This document shows, in pieces, positions 1 to 7,122 of a DNA stretch of 64,000 nt. Numbering within the stretch: position 1 is the first letter of the stretch; the number at the start of each line of letters is the position of its first letter. This stretch comes from Magnetospirillum sp. 15-1. Its GTDB lineage: Bacteria > Pseudomonadota > Alphaproteobacteria > Rhodospirillales > Magnetospirillaceae. The notes under the pieces were generated by a model. It made no database searches. It was given only the letters and a program-made list of their open reading frames with translations, and was not told the origin of the DNA. The stretch covers positions 143,055 to 207,054 of the forward strand of contig NZ_FXXN01000023.1 of assembly GCF_900184795.1 (NCBI RefSeq), in the 5' to 3' direction. Position numbers and translations under genes: made by a program.

Positions 1-853
1 TCCACGACTCGCTGACGTCCCCCTTCAGCAGGGCGACGTTCTCCACCTTGTTGGCCACGCCCTCGCTGGCGTTGCGGCTCATATCCTCGGACAGGAACGA
101 CACCACCTCGGGGGTGGCGAAGCGCTTCAACTGCATCAGATTGCCGTCGCTCCACGCCTTCTGCACGCCCAGCAGGATTTCGGTGAAGGCTTCCTGATCA
201 CCACCCGAGGGGGCGAATTCCCGCTCGATGCGCGGCTGGGCCGGCGCGGCGGCGATCATCGGCTCCACATGCTCGCCGTGGGTGGCGCGCATATAGGGAT
301 TGCCCTGGGCGGGGCCGACGGCGGAGGGCGTGCGGCTGCGGAACAGGCGGAACGCCAGCCAGGCCAGCCCGCCGATGATCGCCAACTGGAGCAGCAGCCC
401 CAGGAAGCTGGCACCGGGCGCCACGTCGGAGGCGGCGGCCAGGGCCGGCGAGTGACCGAACAGCATGGAGCCGATGCCGGCGCCGACCAGACCGCCGGCC
501 AGACCGGCCATGAAGGGATTGCGCTGGAAGAAGCCGGGCTGGCCCATGGGAGCCCCCATGGGGGCGGTCGGGCGCAGGGCCGAGGCGCCGGCACCGGCCG
601 GAGCCAGCGGGGCCGCATCCACCGCGCCGGGACGCGGCGCCGCCTGGGGCGGCGGCGGCGGGCCGGCCGGCCGGGTCTGCGCCGGGGGCGGCGCCAGCGT
701 GCGCTCCATGGGCGCGTCGTAGGTCCGCGAGCCGCGCGAGCCGAAGCTGCCGCCGCTGGACTTGGAAGTGCTGCCCGCCTTGGCCAGGGCGTCACCCGCG
801 CCGGCCAGAGCCAGCACCAGGGCCACCACGGCCGAAATCACCACATGCCTCAT
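1..853 (-). CDS. Tim44-like domain membrane protein (3' end beyond window)
   Basis: The protein opens with a signal peptide or anchor (MRHVVISAVVALVLALAGAG), followed by a Gly/Ser stretch and a Pro/Ala-rich linker. A glycine-rich hydrophobic segment (GLVGAGIGSMLFG) and a second membrane segment (FLGLLLQLAIIGGLAWLAF) come next. After residue ~220 begins a Tim44/MBA1-type fold (EAFTEILLGVQKAWSDGNL, ATPEVVSFLSEDM). The ATG at 853 has a good ribosome site (GGGAGGA). The low-complexity linker followed by TM and Tim44 is the usual layout of alphaproteobacterial Tim44-domain proteins, whose role is poorly defined but membrane-associated. The C-terminus lies outside the window. Confidence 0.75.
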   Translation of the reverse strand, partial: MRHVVISAVVALVLALAGAGDALAKAGSTSKSSGGSFGSRGSRTYDAPMERTLAPPPAQTRPAGPPPPPQAAPRPGAVDAAPLAPAGAGASALRPTAPMGAPMGQPGFFQRNPFMAGLAGGLVGAGIGSMLFGHSPALAAASDVAPGASFLGLLLQLAIIGGLAWLAFRLFRSRTPSAVGPAQGNPYMRATHGEHVEPMIAAAPAQPRIEREFAPSGGDQEAFTEILLGVQKAWSDGNLMQLKRFATPEVVSFLSEDMSRNASEGVANKVENVALLKGDVSESW

Positions 854-924
854 CTTATTCCTCCCAAGGAATCACTCCCATGTTATAGGGCGGCCCGAGC
901 GGAAAGCAAATCGGCTACGAAAAT

Positions 925-2040
925 TTAACCCTGATCGGCCTCGCCCTGGACACGGGCCGCCAGGGAGGCGGCCATGAACTGGTCCAGGTCACCGTCGAGC
1001 ACCCCCTGGGTGTCCGAGGTCTCCACATTGGTGCGCAGATCCTTGACCATCTGGTAGGGCTGCAGCACGTAGGAGCGGATCTGGTGGCCCCAGCCGATGT
1101 CGGTCTTCTGGTCCTCCAGCGCCTGGGCGGCGGCCTCGCGCTTCTGCAGCTCGGCCTCGTACAGGCGGGCGCGCAGCATGTCCCAGGCCCGCGCCCGGTT
1201 CTGGTGCTGCGAGCGCTCCATCTGGCATGCCACCGCGATACCGGTGGGAATGTGGGTGATGCGCACCGCCGAATCGGTCTTGTTGATGTGCTGGCCACCG
1301 GCGCCGGAAGCGCGGTAGGTGTCGATGCGGCACTCGCTCTCGTTGATCTGGATGTCGATGGTGTCGTCGATTACCGGATAGACCCAGGCGGAGGAGAAGC
1401 TGGTGTGGCGCCGCGCCGCGCTGTCATAGGGCGAAATGCGCACCAGCCGGTGCACGCCGCTTTCGGTCTTCAGCCAGCCATAGGCGTTGTGGCCGAGGAT
1501 GCGCACCGTGGCCGACTTGATGCCCGCCTGTTCACCGGCGCTCTCTTCCAGCCATTCCACCTTATAGCCGTGCTTCTCGGCCCAGCGGGTGTACATGCGC
1601 AGCAGCATCTCGGCCCAGTCCTGGGACTCGGTGCCGCCGGCGCCGGCATTGATTTCCATATAGCAGTCGTTGTGGTCGGCCTCGCCCGAGAGCAGGGTCT
1701 CCAGCTCCATCTTGCCTGCACGTTCCTTGAGGACGCGGACCTGCTCCTCCGCGTCGTCGACCACGCTCTGGTCGCCTTCCATCTCGCCCAGCTCGATCAG
1801 CTCGAGCAGCTCGGCCAGTTCGCGCTCCAGGGCGCGGCAACCTTGAATGGCGCTGTCCAGTTCGTTGCGCTCGCGCATGATCTTCTGCGCGCTGGCGGCA
1901 TCGTTCCACAGGTCGGGATTCTCGGCCGAGGCGTTCAGCTCGTCGAGCCGCATCAGCGCCTCGTCCCAATTGAGATGACGCTTCAACAGGGCGGCCGACC
2001 GCCGGATATCCTGGGCGAGCGCCTCGATCTCGGCCCGCAT
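925..2040 (-). CDS. prfB: Peptide chain release factor 2
   Basis: Class I release factor reading UGA/UAA, 371 aa. The peptidyl-hydrolysis GGQ loop is at residues 248-250 ([16 protein letters not shown]). The codon-recognition tripeptide region is [15 protein letters not shown] with SPY at 203-205, where E. coli has SPF. The start ATG at 2040 follows a GAGGGGAA ribosome site; the longer open frame to 2211 has no support. The N-terminus reads straight through the region where E. coli has its programmed +1 frameshift, so this copy appears to be made without frameshifting. It lies 72 bp from the divergently placed Tim44-domain gene's start and is probably monocistronic. Confidence 0.95.
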   Translation of the reverse strand: MRAEIEALAQDIRRSAALLKRHLNWDEALMRLDELNASAENPDLWNDAASAQKIMRERNELDSAIQGCRALERELAELLELIELGEMEGDQSVVDDAEEQVRVLKERAGKMELETLLSGEADHNDCYMEINAGAGGTESQDWAEMLLRMYTRWAEKHGYKVEWLEESAGEQAGIKSATVRILGHNAYGWLKTESGVHRLVRISPYDSAARRHTSFSSAWVYPVIDDTIDIQINESECRIDTYRASGAGGQHINKTDSAVRITHIPTGIAVACQMERSQHQNRARAWDMLRARLYEAELQKREAAAQALEDQKTDIGWGHQIRSYVLQPYQMVKDLRTNVETSDTQGVLDGDLDQFMAASLAARVQGEADQG

Positions 2041-2128
2041 GGCTGTTCCCCTCGGGTAATGTGGAGGCGCCCTTTGTAAGGAAGTCCGCCCGGACTGGCA
2101 ACCTGAGAGATTCTGGCGACCCGAGAGA

Positions 2129-2620
2129 TTAGCGCGGCGGCGGAGGTCCGTCGCCTTGCGGCGGCGGTCCGCCCCGGGAGGGATGCGGCGGACGCCAGCG
2201 GGCGATGGCATGGCGGCCTTCCGCCGACATGGCGGAGGCGGCTTCGATGATCACCTCGGCGATGGCGTCATCCTCGGCACGATGGGCCCGACGCCCCTCG
2301 GCCAGCACGGCGCGCAGGGCCTCGGGGTCGAAATCGGGCGCGGCCAGCGCCGTGCCGACCCGTTGCGGCACGCCGATCCAGATGCTGTGCTGATACTCCA
2401 CCTCCTGGGCCCGCCGCCGGGCGGCGGTCCGCAGGATGGCGGCATCGGCGGGCGGCAAATCGGCCGCCATCCGCTCGACCAGATGCAGCGGGCTGGGCGG
2501 ACCGCCGCCGGGGCCGCGCGGCGGCGGCCCCGGCTCGCGCATGACCAGGACGGTCCCCAGGAAGACGTTGAGAGCCAGAGACACCGGCAAGGCCCAACGG
2601 GACAGAAATGCGCGCCCCAT
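2129..2620 (-). CDS. Periplasmic metal-sensor-like protein (CnrX/Zra-type)
   Basis: 163 aa: an N-terminal membrane anchor ([18 protein letters not shown]) followed by a Pro-rich stretch and a helical, Arg/Ala/Glu-rich periplasmic domain. A Pro/Gly/Arg-rich tail closes it. The layout resembles the heavy-metal-resistance sensor family (CnrX, ZraP-like), but I see no diagnostic His/Met cluster. Its ATG overlaps the upstream stop by one base (TGATG), so it is translationally coupled to the anti-sigma gene. By analogy with CnrYXH the periplasmic domain could sense a ligand and control release of the sigma factor. The ligand cannot be read from the sequence. Confidence 0.6.
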   Translation of the reverse strand: MGRAFLSRWALPVSLALNVFLGTVLVMREPGPPPRGPGGGPPSPLHLVERMAADLPPADAAILRTAARRRAQEVEYQHSIWIGVPQRVGTALAAPDFDPEALRAVLAEGRRAHRAEDDAIAEVIIEAASAMSAEGRHAIARWRPPHPSRGGPPPQGDGPPPPR

Positions 2621-2934
2621 CAATAATCCAGCCCCGTGTAATAGGTTGTGGAGAGCATCTGATCCAAAACGACCACCTCGGTGGTCGGGCGCAGATCCTG
2701 GCCGACCACGATGCCCAGCAGGGCGGCGGCGGCCATGGGCAGGGCGAAGCGCGACACCGGCAGCAGACAGGCGGCCAGCCATTCCCCGAATCCCCGCGAG
2801 GAAACGGCCACCGGACTCCGCTGCTCGTCCAGGCGGGACATTACCCGGTCCATGACGCGGGCGGCACGGTCGGGCGCCACCTCCACCGGCGGCACCAGCC
2901 TGCGCATCAATTCGTCCAGATCATCGGCACTCAT
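2620..2934 (-). CDS. Putative membrane anti-sigma factor
   Basis: A 104-aa protein with a short N-terminal cytosolic domain (MSADDLDELMRRLVPPVE) rich in acidic and Arg residues. One transmembrane segment (FALPMAAAALLGIVVGQDL) follows at about residues 62-80, then a short periplasmic tail. It overlaps the stop of the ECF sigma gene by ATGA and the next gene by TGATG. Size, topology and gene order fit a small single-span anti-sigma of the CnrY/NccY type. Sequence-level family membership is not obvious, so the call rests mainly on context. Confidence 0.65.
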   Translation of the reverse strand: MSADDLDELMRRLVPPVEVAPDRAARVMDRVMSRLDEQRSPVAVSSRGFGEWLAACLLPVSRFALPMAAAALLGIVVGQDLRPTTEVVVLDQMLSTTYYTGLDY

Positions 2935-3596
2935 GTCACGTCTCCAATGCCCCTGATCCCCAGACGGGCCAGGGCGGTCCTCAGACTGCGCTTGCCCCGC
3001 ACCAGCAGAGCTTCCATGGCGGTCAGCGACAGCTCCAGCACCCGCGCGGCCTCGGGGGCGGTCAGATCGCTGAAATAGTATAGCGACAACGCCTGGCGTT
3101 GTCTGGCGGGCATCTCGGCCATGGCCGTCGAAACCAGCCTTTCCCTCTGGCGGGCCATGGCCCGGTCCAGACCGCCCGGCGCGGGGTCGGCCGGGTCTCC
3201 CGCCTCCTCCACCGCCACGAACCGCACCCGGCGCAGGCGGTCGAGGCTGGCGTTCAACACCACGCGGTAGAGCCAGGTGGAAAACTTGGCCTCGCGATCA
3301 GACTGCCAGCGCTCCGCCATGGTCCATACCTTCAAGAACGCCTCCTGCACCACCTCGTCGGCGTCGTCGGGATTGCGGAGAACCCGGGTGGACAGGGCCA
3401 GCATGGCGCGGACATGGCGCTCCATCAGCCGCTGGAAGCTCCGGCGGTCTCCTTGAGCGATGGCTCGCAGCAGATCATCGTCACTGGCCGTATCCACCTC
3501 GGGATACGGCCGCCCACCCCGATCCAAACCACCTCCGCGACAACCGTCTTCGCAAGATTGTACGGACCGGGGCGGACGATCCATGCGGAAAATCAT
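2931..3596 (-). CDS. ECF-subfamily RNA polymerase sigma factor
   Basis: 221 aa. Sigma-70 region 2 is seen at residues ~40-110 (SFQRLMERHVRAMLALSTRV, DADEVVQEAFLKVWT, FSTWLYRVVLNASLDRLRR). Region 4 is at ~155-215 (MPARQRQALSLYYFSDLTAPE, LSLTAMEALLVRGKRSLR). The first ~30 residues are poorly conserved in character, so the true start may lie downstream of 3596. First gene of a three-gene operon with its membrane partner and a periplasmic domain protein. Two tandem dyads lie immediately upstream and are candidates for control sites. Confidence 0.88.
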   Translation of the reverse strand: MIFRMDRPPRSVQSCEDGCRGGGLDRGGRPYPEVDTASDDDLLRAIAQGDRRSFQRLMERHVRAMLALSTRVLRNPDDADEVVQEAFLKVWTMAERWQSDREAKFSTWLYRVVLNASLDRLRRVRFVAVEEAGDPADPAPGGLDRAMARQRERLVSTAMAEMPARQRQALSLYYFSDLTAPEAARVLELSLTAMEALLVRGKRSLRTALARLGIRGIGDVT

Positions 3597-3913
3597 GCGC
3601 CCACCCGGCAGAAACTGCCGACCGGCCCGGCAGAAACTGCCGGGATAGCCGAAAACGAGGGAAGGGAAGCCGCAGACATTTCACACCAAATCAACGAGTT
3701 ATACCGATACGGCGTCTTGGCCCCCGGCTTGCAGCGGCACAAATTGAACAGACATCACGACGCCACACAGGAATACTGTGGCGCGTTATGCATTTTCAAG
3801 AAAAACATAAGAAATAATTTTTCATTTTTCCGCGCATGGAAAGTATATCCCGCAGCGTGGAACGACTCGACCGGAATTACATCCGCTCAGTTTATGACTG
3901 ATGGAGAGTCGCT
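3597..3913. other. Intergenic region between divergent sigma and EF-hand genes
   Basis: Besides the tandem dyads there is a markedly AT-richer part (about 3780-3900) before the EF-hand gene, likely its promoter region. I could not assign a convincing -35/-10 pair. No open frame here looks real. Confidence 0.5.
3607..3641. promoter_or_regulatory. Two tandem palindromes GGCAGAAACTGCC, 22 bp apart
   Basis: Identical 13-bp dyads (GGCAG-AAA-CTGCC) sit at 3607-3619 and 3629-3641. Their centres are 22 bp apart, two turns of the helix. The second extends to a 19-bp near-perfect dyad (3626-3644). They begin 11 bp upstream of the ECF sigma start. This geometry suits cooperative binding of a dimeric regulator; no known consensus is claimed. 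Confidence 0.5.
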
Positions 3914-4918
3914 ATGTTACACGGACTAGGCACATCCGCCTCATCATCCGCACAAAATCTAAGTTCTATATTCAAGAAGCTTGGCACCAACTCCGACAAC
4001 TCGGTCAACCGCACCGAGTTCATCGCCGGAAAGCCCGACGATGTCAGCGAGGATCAAGCCGGCGCCCTGTTCGACAAGCTGGACTCGTCGGGCAGCGGAT
4101 CACTGAGCCAAAGCGACCTTACCTCCGCCTTCCAGCAGATGGCGTCCAGCATGCAATCCGTGCTGCTGCAGTCGCAGGAGGTCGACCAGAACGGCAACCA
4201 AGGCGGCGGCCACGGCGGACCGCCCGACTCCGAACAGATGTTCAAGGATCTGGACACCGATTCCGACGGCACCGTCACCCGCGACGAGTTCGTGTCGGGA
4301 CGCCCCGACGACGTCAGCGAGGATCAGGCCGGCGCCTTCTACGACAAGATCGCCTCGGCGGCCGGGGCGGATTCCTCCTCCGGGCTCAGCCAGGACCAGT
4401 TGGCCAGCGGCCTGCAGGCCATGGGGCCGCCGCCGCCGGACTCCGGCTCAAGCTCGGATTCGTCCTCCGACAGCACCTCCACCGACGACAAGCTGCTCGA
4501 GCAGTTGCTCGCCATGCTGCAGTCGCAGACCTCCTCCACCTCGAGTTCCGGCAACGCCACCGACCCGTCCAAGATGTTCGAGAACCTGGACAGCGACGGC
4601 GACGGGACGGTGACCCGTTCGGAATTCGTGTCGGGACGCCCCGACGACGTCAGCGAGGATCAGGCCGGTTCGTTCTACGACAAGATCGCCTCGGCGGCCG
4701 GAGCGGATTCCTCCTCCGGGCTCAGCCAGGACCAGTTGGCCGAGGGCATGAAGAAGGCCGGGCCACCCGACGGCGCCGAGCAGACGGCGGCCAGCCAGAC
4801 GACCTCGTCGTCCCAGTCCTCCAGCAACGACCAGCTGCTGCAGGAACTGCTCAAGGCCATCGGTTCCTACCAGAAGGCCAACCTGCTCAGCGTCGGCAAC
4901 ACCAGTCTGGCGGCGTGA
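3914..4918 (+). CDS. EF-hand repeat protein (three paired modules)
   Basis: 334 aa, very rich in Ser, Asp and Gln. It holds three copies of a two-EF-hand module. The canonical calcium loops are LDTDSDGTVTRDEF and LDSDGDGTVTRSEF; the first module's loop is degenerate (GTNSDNSVNRTEF). Each is followed by the block GRPDDVSEDQAG (GKPDDVSEDQAG in the first) and a second, degenerate loop (GLSQDQL). Modules 2 and 3 are nearly identical in DNA (about 4284-4400 and 4622-4740). Ser-rich linkers with Leu-rich helices (DDKLLEQLLAMLQSQ) separate them. No signal peptide is visible. Ribosome site GGAGAG lies before the ATG, and a strong terminator follows. Calcium-binding is likely; the cellular role is unknown. 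Confidence 0.8.
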   Translation: MLHGLGTSASSSAQNLSSIFKKLGTNSDNSVNRTEFIAGKPDDVSEDQAGALFDKLDSSGSGSLSQSDLTSAFQQMASSMQSVLLQSQEVDQNGNQGGGHGGPPDSEQMFKDLDTDSDGTVTRDEFVSGRPDDVSEDQAGAFYDKIASAAGADSSSGLSQDQLASGLQAMGPPPPDSGSSSDSSSDSTSTDDKLLEQLLAMLQSQTSSTSSSGNATDPSKMFENLDSDGDGTVTRSEFVSGRPDDVSEDQAGSFYDKIASAAGADSSSGLSQDQLAEGMKKAGPPDGAEQTAASQTTSSSQSSSNDQLLQELLKAIGSYQKANLLSVGNTSLAA

Positions 4919-4947
4919 CCGACAACCGCCACCGGATTGGATATCGC

Positions 4948-4990
4948 CCCCCATGCCGGTTACCCCTTTCGGCATGGGGGTACTTTTTTT
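4948..4990 (+). terminator. Rho-independent terminator
   Basis: An 11-bp perfect stem (CCCCCATGCCG / CGGCATGGGGG) with an 11-nt loop is followed by TACTTTTTTT. It ends transcription of the first EF-hand gene, so the second EF-hand gene needs its own promoter or read-through. Confidence 0.9.
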
Positions 4991-5055
4991 CGCAGGGAAC
5001 GGCGACGCCCCCGCGTTGAACCCGACAGAACCCTAATCTCAGAAGGAGATCGGCC

Positions 5056-5925
5056 ATGTCCATCGCATCCGTCGGGAACCAGTCATCCATACAATCGATG
5101 CTGCTGACCGACCTGAAAAAGAACGGCCTGTCGTCCGAGGTGGCGTCCCAGGTGGGATCGGAAATCGATTCCGTCTTCCAGTCGCAGTCCTCGTCGTCGG
5201 GCACGCCCCCCTCCCCCACCGACGTGCGCGCCGCCATCGAGGCCAAGCTGAAGGAGGATGTCTCCTCCGGCTCGCTGACCCAGGAGCAGGCCGATGCCGT
5301 GGTCAAGGCCCTCGACGAATTCGAGAGCCAGATTCAGCAATCGGGCGGCCCCAGCGGCAGCCAGAGCGCCGGTGGCAGCCAAAAGGGCCCCGACGCGGCG
5401 GAACTGTTCTCCAAGCTCGACAGCGACGGCGACGGCAAGGTCACCCGTGACGAATTCGTCTCCGGGCGCCCGGACGACGTCAGCGAGGAAGATGCCGGAA
5501 AGTTCTACGACAAGATCGCCGAGAACAGCGGCGGCGACGGCAGTTCCGGCCTCAGCCAGACCCAGTTCACCACCGGCCTGCAGAACGCCGGACCGCCCTC
5601 GGGCGGCGGCGGCGCCTCGGGCGCCCCTCCGGCGGGCGGTGGCGGCGGTGGCGGGGCGGCCGGCGGCAGTTCCAGCGGCTCGTCCGACGAAGTGGTTTCG
5701 GTCACCACCACCACCTCGGCCGACGGCACCAAGACCACCGTCACCAAGTATGGCGACGGTTCCAGTTCCACCTCGGTGTCCTATGGCCAGGCGGAAGGCG
5801 GCTCCAGCGCCGACAAGCTGCAGAAGATCCTCAAGTCGCTGACCGAGGGCGATTCCGATTCCAAGGACACGGCGTCCTATCTGAACAAGCTGCTGTCGGG
5901 CGGCCTGATCGACACGGTCGCCTGA
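5056..5925 (+). CDS. EF-hand protein, paralogue of the preceding gene
   Basis: 289 aa with one EF-hand module (LDSDGDGKVTRDEF, FVSGRPDDVSEEDAG, then GLSQTQF) matching the modules of the upstream gene. The N-terminal region (res 10-95) is helical and Gln/Ser-rich. After the EF-hands comes a Gly/Ala/Pro tract and a Thr/Ser beta-like stretch (VVSVTTTTSADGTKTTVTKY). The C-terminus ends LLSGGLIDTVA. An AGAAGGAGAT ribosome site precedes the ATG. No signal peptide is seen. The two genes clearly arose by duplication and module shuffling. The stop abuts the convergent COQ9-family gene with no spacer. Confidence 0.8.
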   Translation: MSIASVGNQSSIQSMLLTDLKKNGLSSEVASQVGSEIDSVFQSQSSSSGTPPSPTDVRAAIEAKLKEDVSSGSLTQEQADAVVKALDEFESQIQQSGGPSGSQSAGGSQKGPDAAELFSKLDSDGDGKVTRDEFVSGRPDDVSEEDAGKFYDKIAENSGGDGSSGLSQTQFTTGLQNAGPPSGGGGASGAPPAGGGGGGGAAGGSSSGSSDEVVSVTTTTSADGTKTTVTKYGDGSSSTSVSYGQAEGGSSADKLQKILKSLTEGDSDSKDTASYLNKLLSGGLIDTVA

Positions 5926-6567
5926 TCAGGCGCGCGGCAGGGGCACCTTGAAACGGTGCATCAGGGCGGCCTTGCGGCCGCCCACCAGCCCCTCGAGCTT
6001 CTGGCGCAATTGCGGCAGCGAACGCACGTCGGCCAGACGGCGCCGCAGGAAGCCCCAGGTGTCGGCGGAATTTTCCGACTCGTCGTCCAGCCAATACAGC
6101 AAGGTGGCGGAATAGACCGCCGCCAGGGTGGCGCGCTTGGAATACCACGAGAAATCATGAGACCGGTCGCCCACCGCCAGCCAGACGGCATCGGCGGTGC
6201 CCCAGGTCAGGCGCGCCGCCAGGGGCAGGTTCCGCGGCAGGGCCAGCAGCGAGGTGGCCCGGCGAATGGCCTCGCGGTGCTCGCTCCAGCGATCCAGCCG
6301 CAGCTTCACCGCCAGGAACACCCTCTCCCCCACGCCACGGCCGTCCAGACCGGCTTCGGCCAGATCGGCCTCCATGACCCGGTTGGCGTGATCCACCAGA
6401 TGGGCCACGGCGTCGATGGCGCCCCTGGGGAACAGGCGGGGCAGCAGCGCCCGCTCCAGCCCCAGGTCGTCGGCCGCCGCCGCCAGGGTGCTCTGCGACC
6501 AGCCGTCGAAGGCGGCATGAGGCAGCATGGCGGTCACCAGGGCATCCTTGAGCGGACGCGATTCCAT
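5926..6567 (-). CDS. COQ9 family protein
   Basis: 213 aa. It has the TetR-like helical COQ9 fold: an N-terminal helix-turn-helix-like part (HAAFDGWSQSTLAAAADDLG), the P-R-x-F-P-R-G-A block (LLPRLFPRGAIDAVAHLVDH), and the C-terminal WGTADAVWLAVGDRSHDFSW...KRATLAAVYSATLLYWLDDES region typical of the family. COQ9 binds lipid and assists COQ7 in ubiquinone synthesis. The family was also called rpsU-divergently transcribed, which is exactly the arrangement here. The ATG at 6567 is preferred: GAGGAG is 8 bases upstream, whereas the TTG at 6573 is too close. Confidence 0.9.
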   Translation of the reverse strand: MESRPLKDALVTAMLPHAAFDGWSQSTLAAAADDLGLERALLPRLFPRGAIDAVAHLVDHANRVMEADLAEAGLDGRGVGERVFLAVKLRLDRWSEHREAIRRATSLLALPRNLPLAARLTWGTADAVWLAVGDRSHDFSWYSKRATLAAVYSATLLYWLDDESENSADTWGFLRRRLADVRSLPQLRQKLEGLVGGRKAALMHRFKVPLPRA

Positions 6568-6624
6568 TTCCAATTCTCCTCGGCGGCGGACAAATGTATT
6601 TTCCGGTTATAGAACCTCGCCTAA

Positions 6625-6700
6625 CCCCTTCACAAGGGGGCGGCACTGTGCTATCAACCCTCCTCCCCGGACGGCAGGAATGTCGTGCGTAGGGAGGGTT
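6625..6700 (+). other. Hairpin-forming leader upstream of rpsU
   Basis: A tight hairpin CCCCTT-CAC-AAGGGG lies at 6625-6639. A longer-range pairing AACCCTCC (6656-6663) with GGAGGGTT (6693-6700) is followed directly by a short U tract. Both precede rpsU. They could form an attenuator-like or stabilising leader structure; function is inferred only. Confidence 0.35.
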
Positions 6701-6729
6701 TTCCAAGCGTAGAGGAGCGGTGGCGAAAC

Positions 6730-6933
6730 GTGCAAGTTCTCGTTCGTGACAACAATGTCGATCAGGCCCTGAAGGCGCTCAAGAAGAAGATGCAGCGCGA
6801 GGGGGTTTTCCGCGAGATGAAGCTTCGCAGGAACTACGAAAAGCCGTCCGAGCGTCGCGCCCGTGAAAAGGCCGAAGCCGTGCGCCGTGCCCGCAAGCTG
6901 GAGCGCAAGCGCCTGGAGCGCGAGGGCTTCTAA
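6730..6933 (+). CDS. rpsU: 30S ribosomal protein S21
   Basis: 67 aa, with the family pattern [20 protein letters not shown], then [16 protein letters not shown] and a very basic C-terminus. The GTG at 6730 gives the normal family length and follows AGAGGAGCGG by about ten bases; the longer open frame from 6685 adds residues foreign to S21. S21 joins the small subunit near the anti-Shine-Dalgarno region. A terminator-like hairpin follows at 7000. Confidence 0.95.
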   Translation: MQVLVRDNNVDQALKALKKKMQREGVFREMKLRRNYEKPSERRAREKAEAVRRARKLERKRLEREGF

Positions 6934-6999
6934 AGACTCGCTTTCGGCCGCACCGGAACAGGGGCGGCCGGACTGGAAATTCAAGCGTCGCCATCGCTG

Positions 7000-7028
7000 G
7001 CGCCACGGTCTTGTGCTGTGGCGCTTTT
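7000..7028 (+). terminator. Rho-independent terminator after rpsU
   Basis: Stem GCGCCAC / GTGGCGC with an 11-nt loop, followed by TTTT. Confidence 0.7.
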
Positions 7029-7122
7029 CCGTCTTTGTCTATTGCCTAATGGCAGCTTGCCCCCGACGCACTATGCCAGTACCGTAAGTATGGGATTGGG
7101 CTGTAGAAGGGGGAATTGGGCT

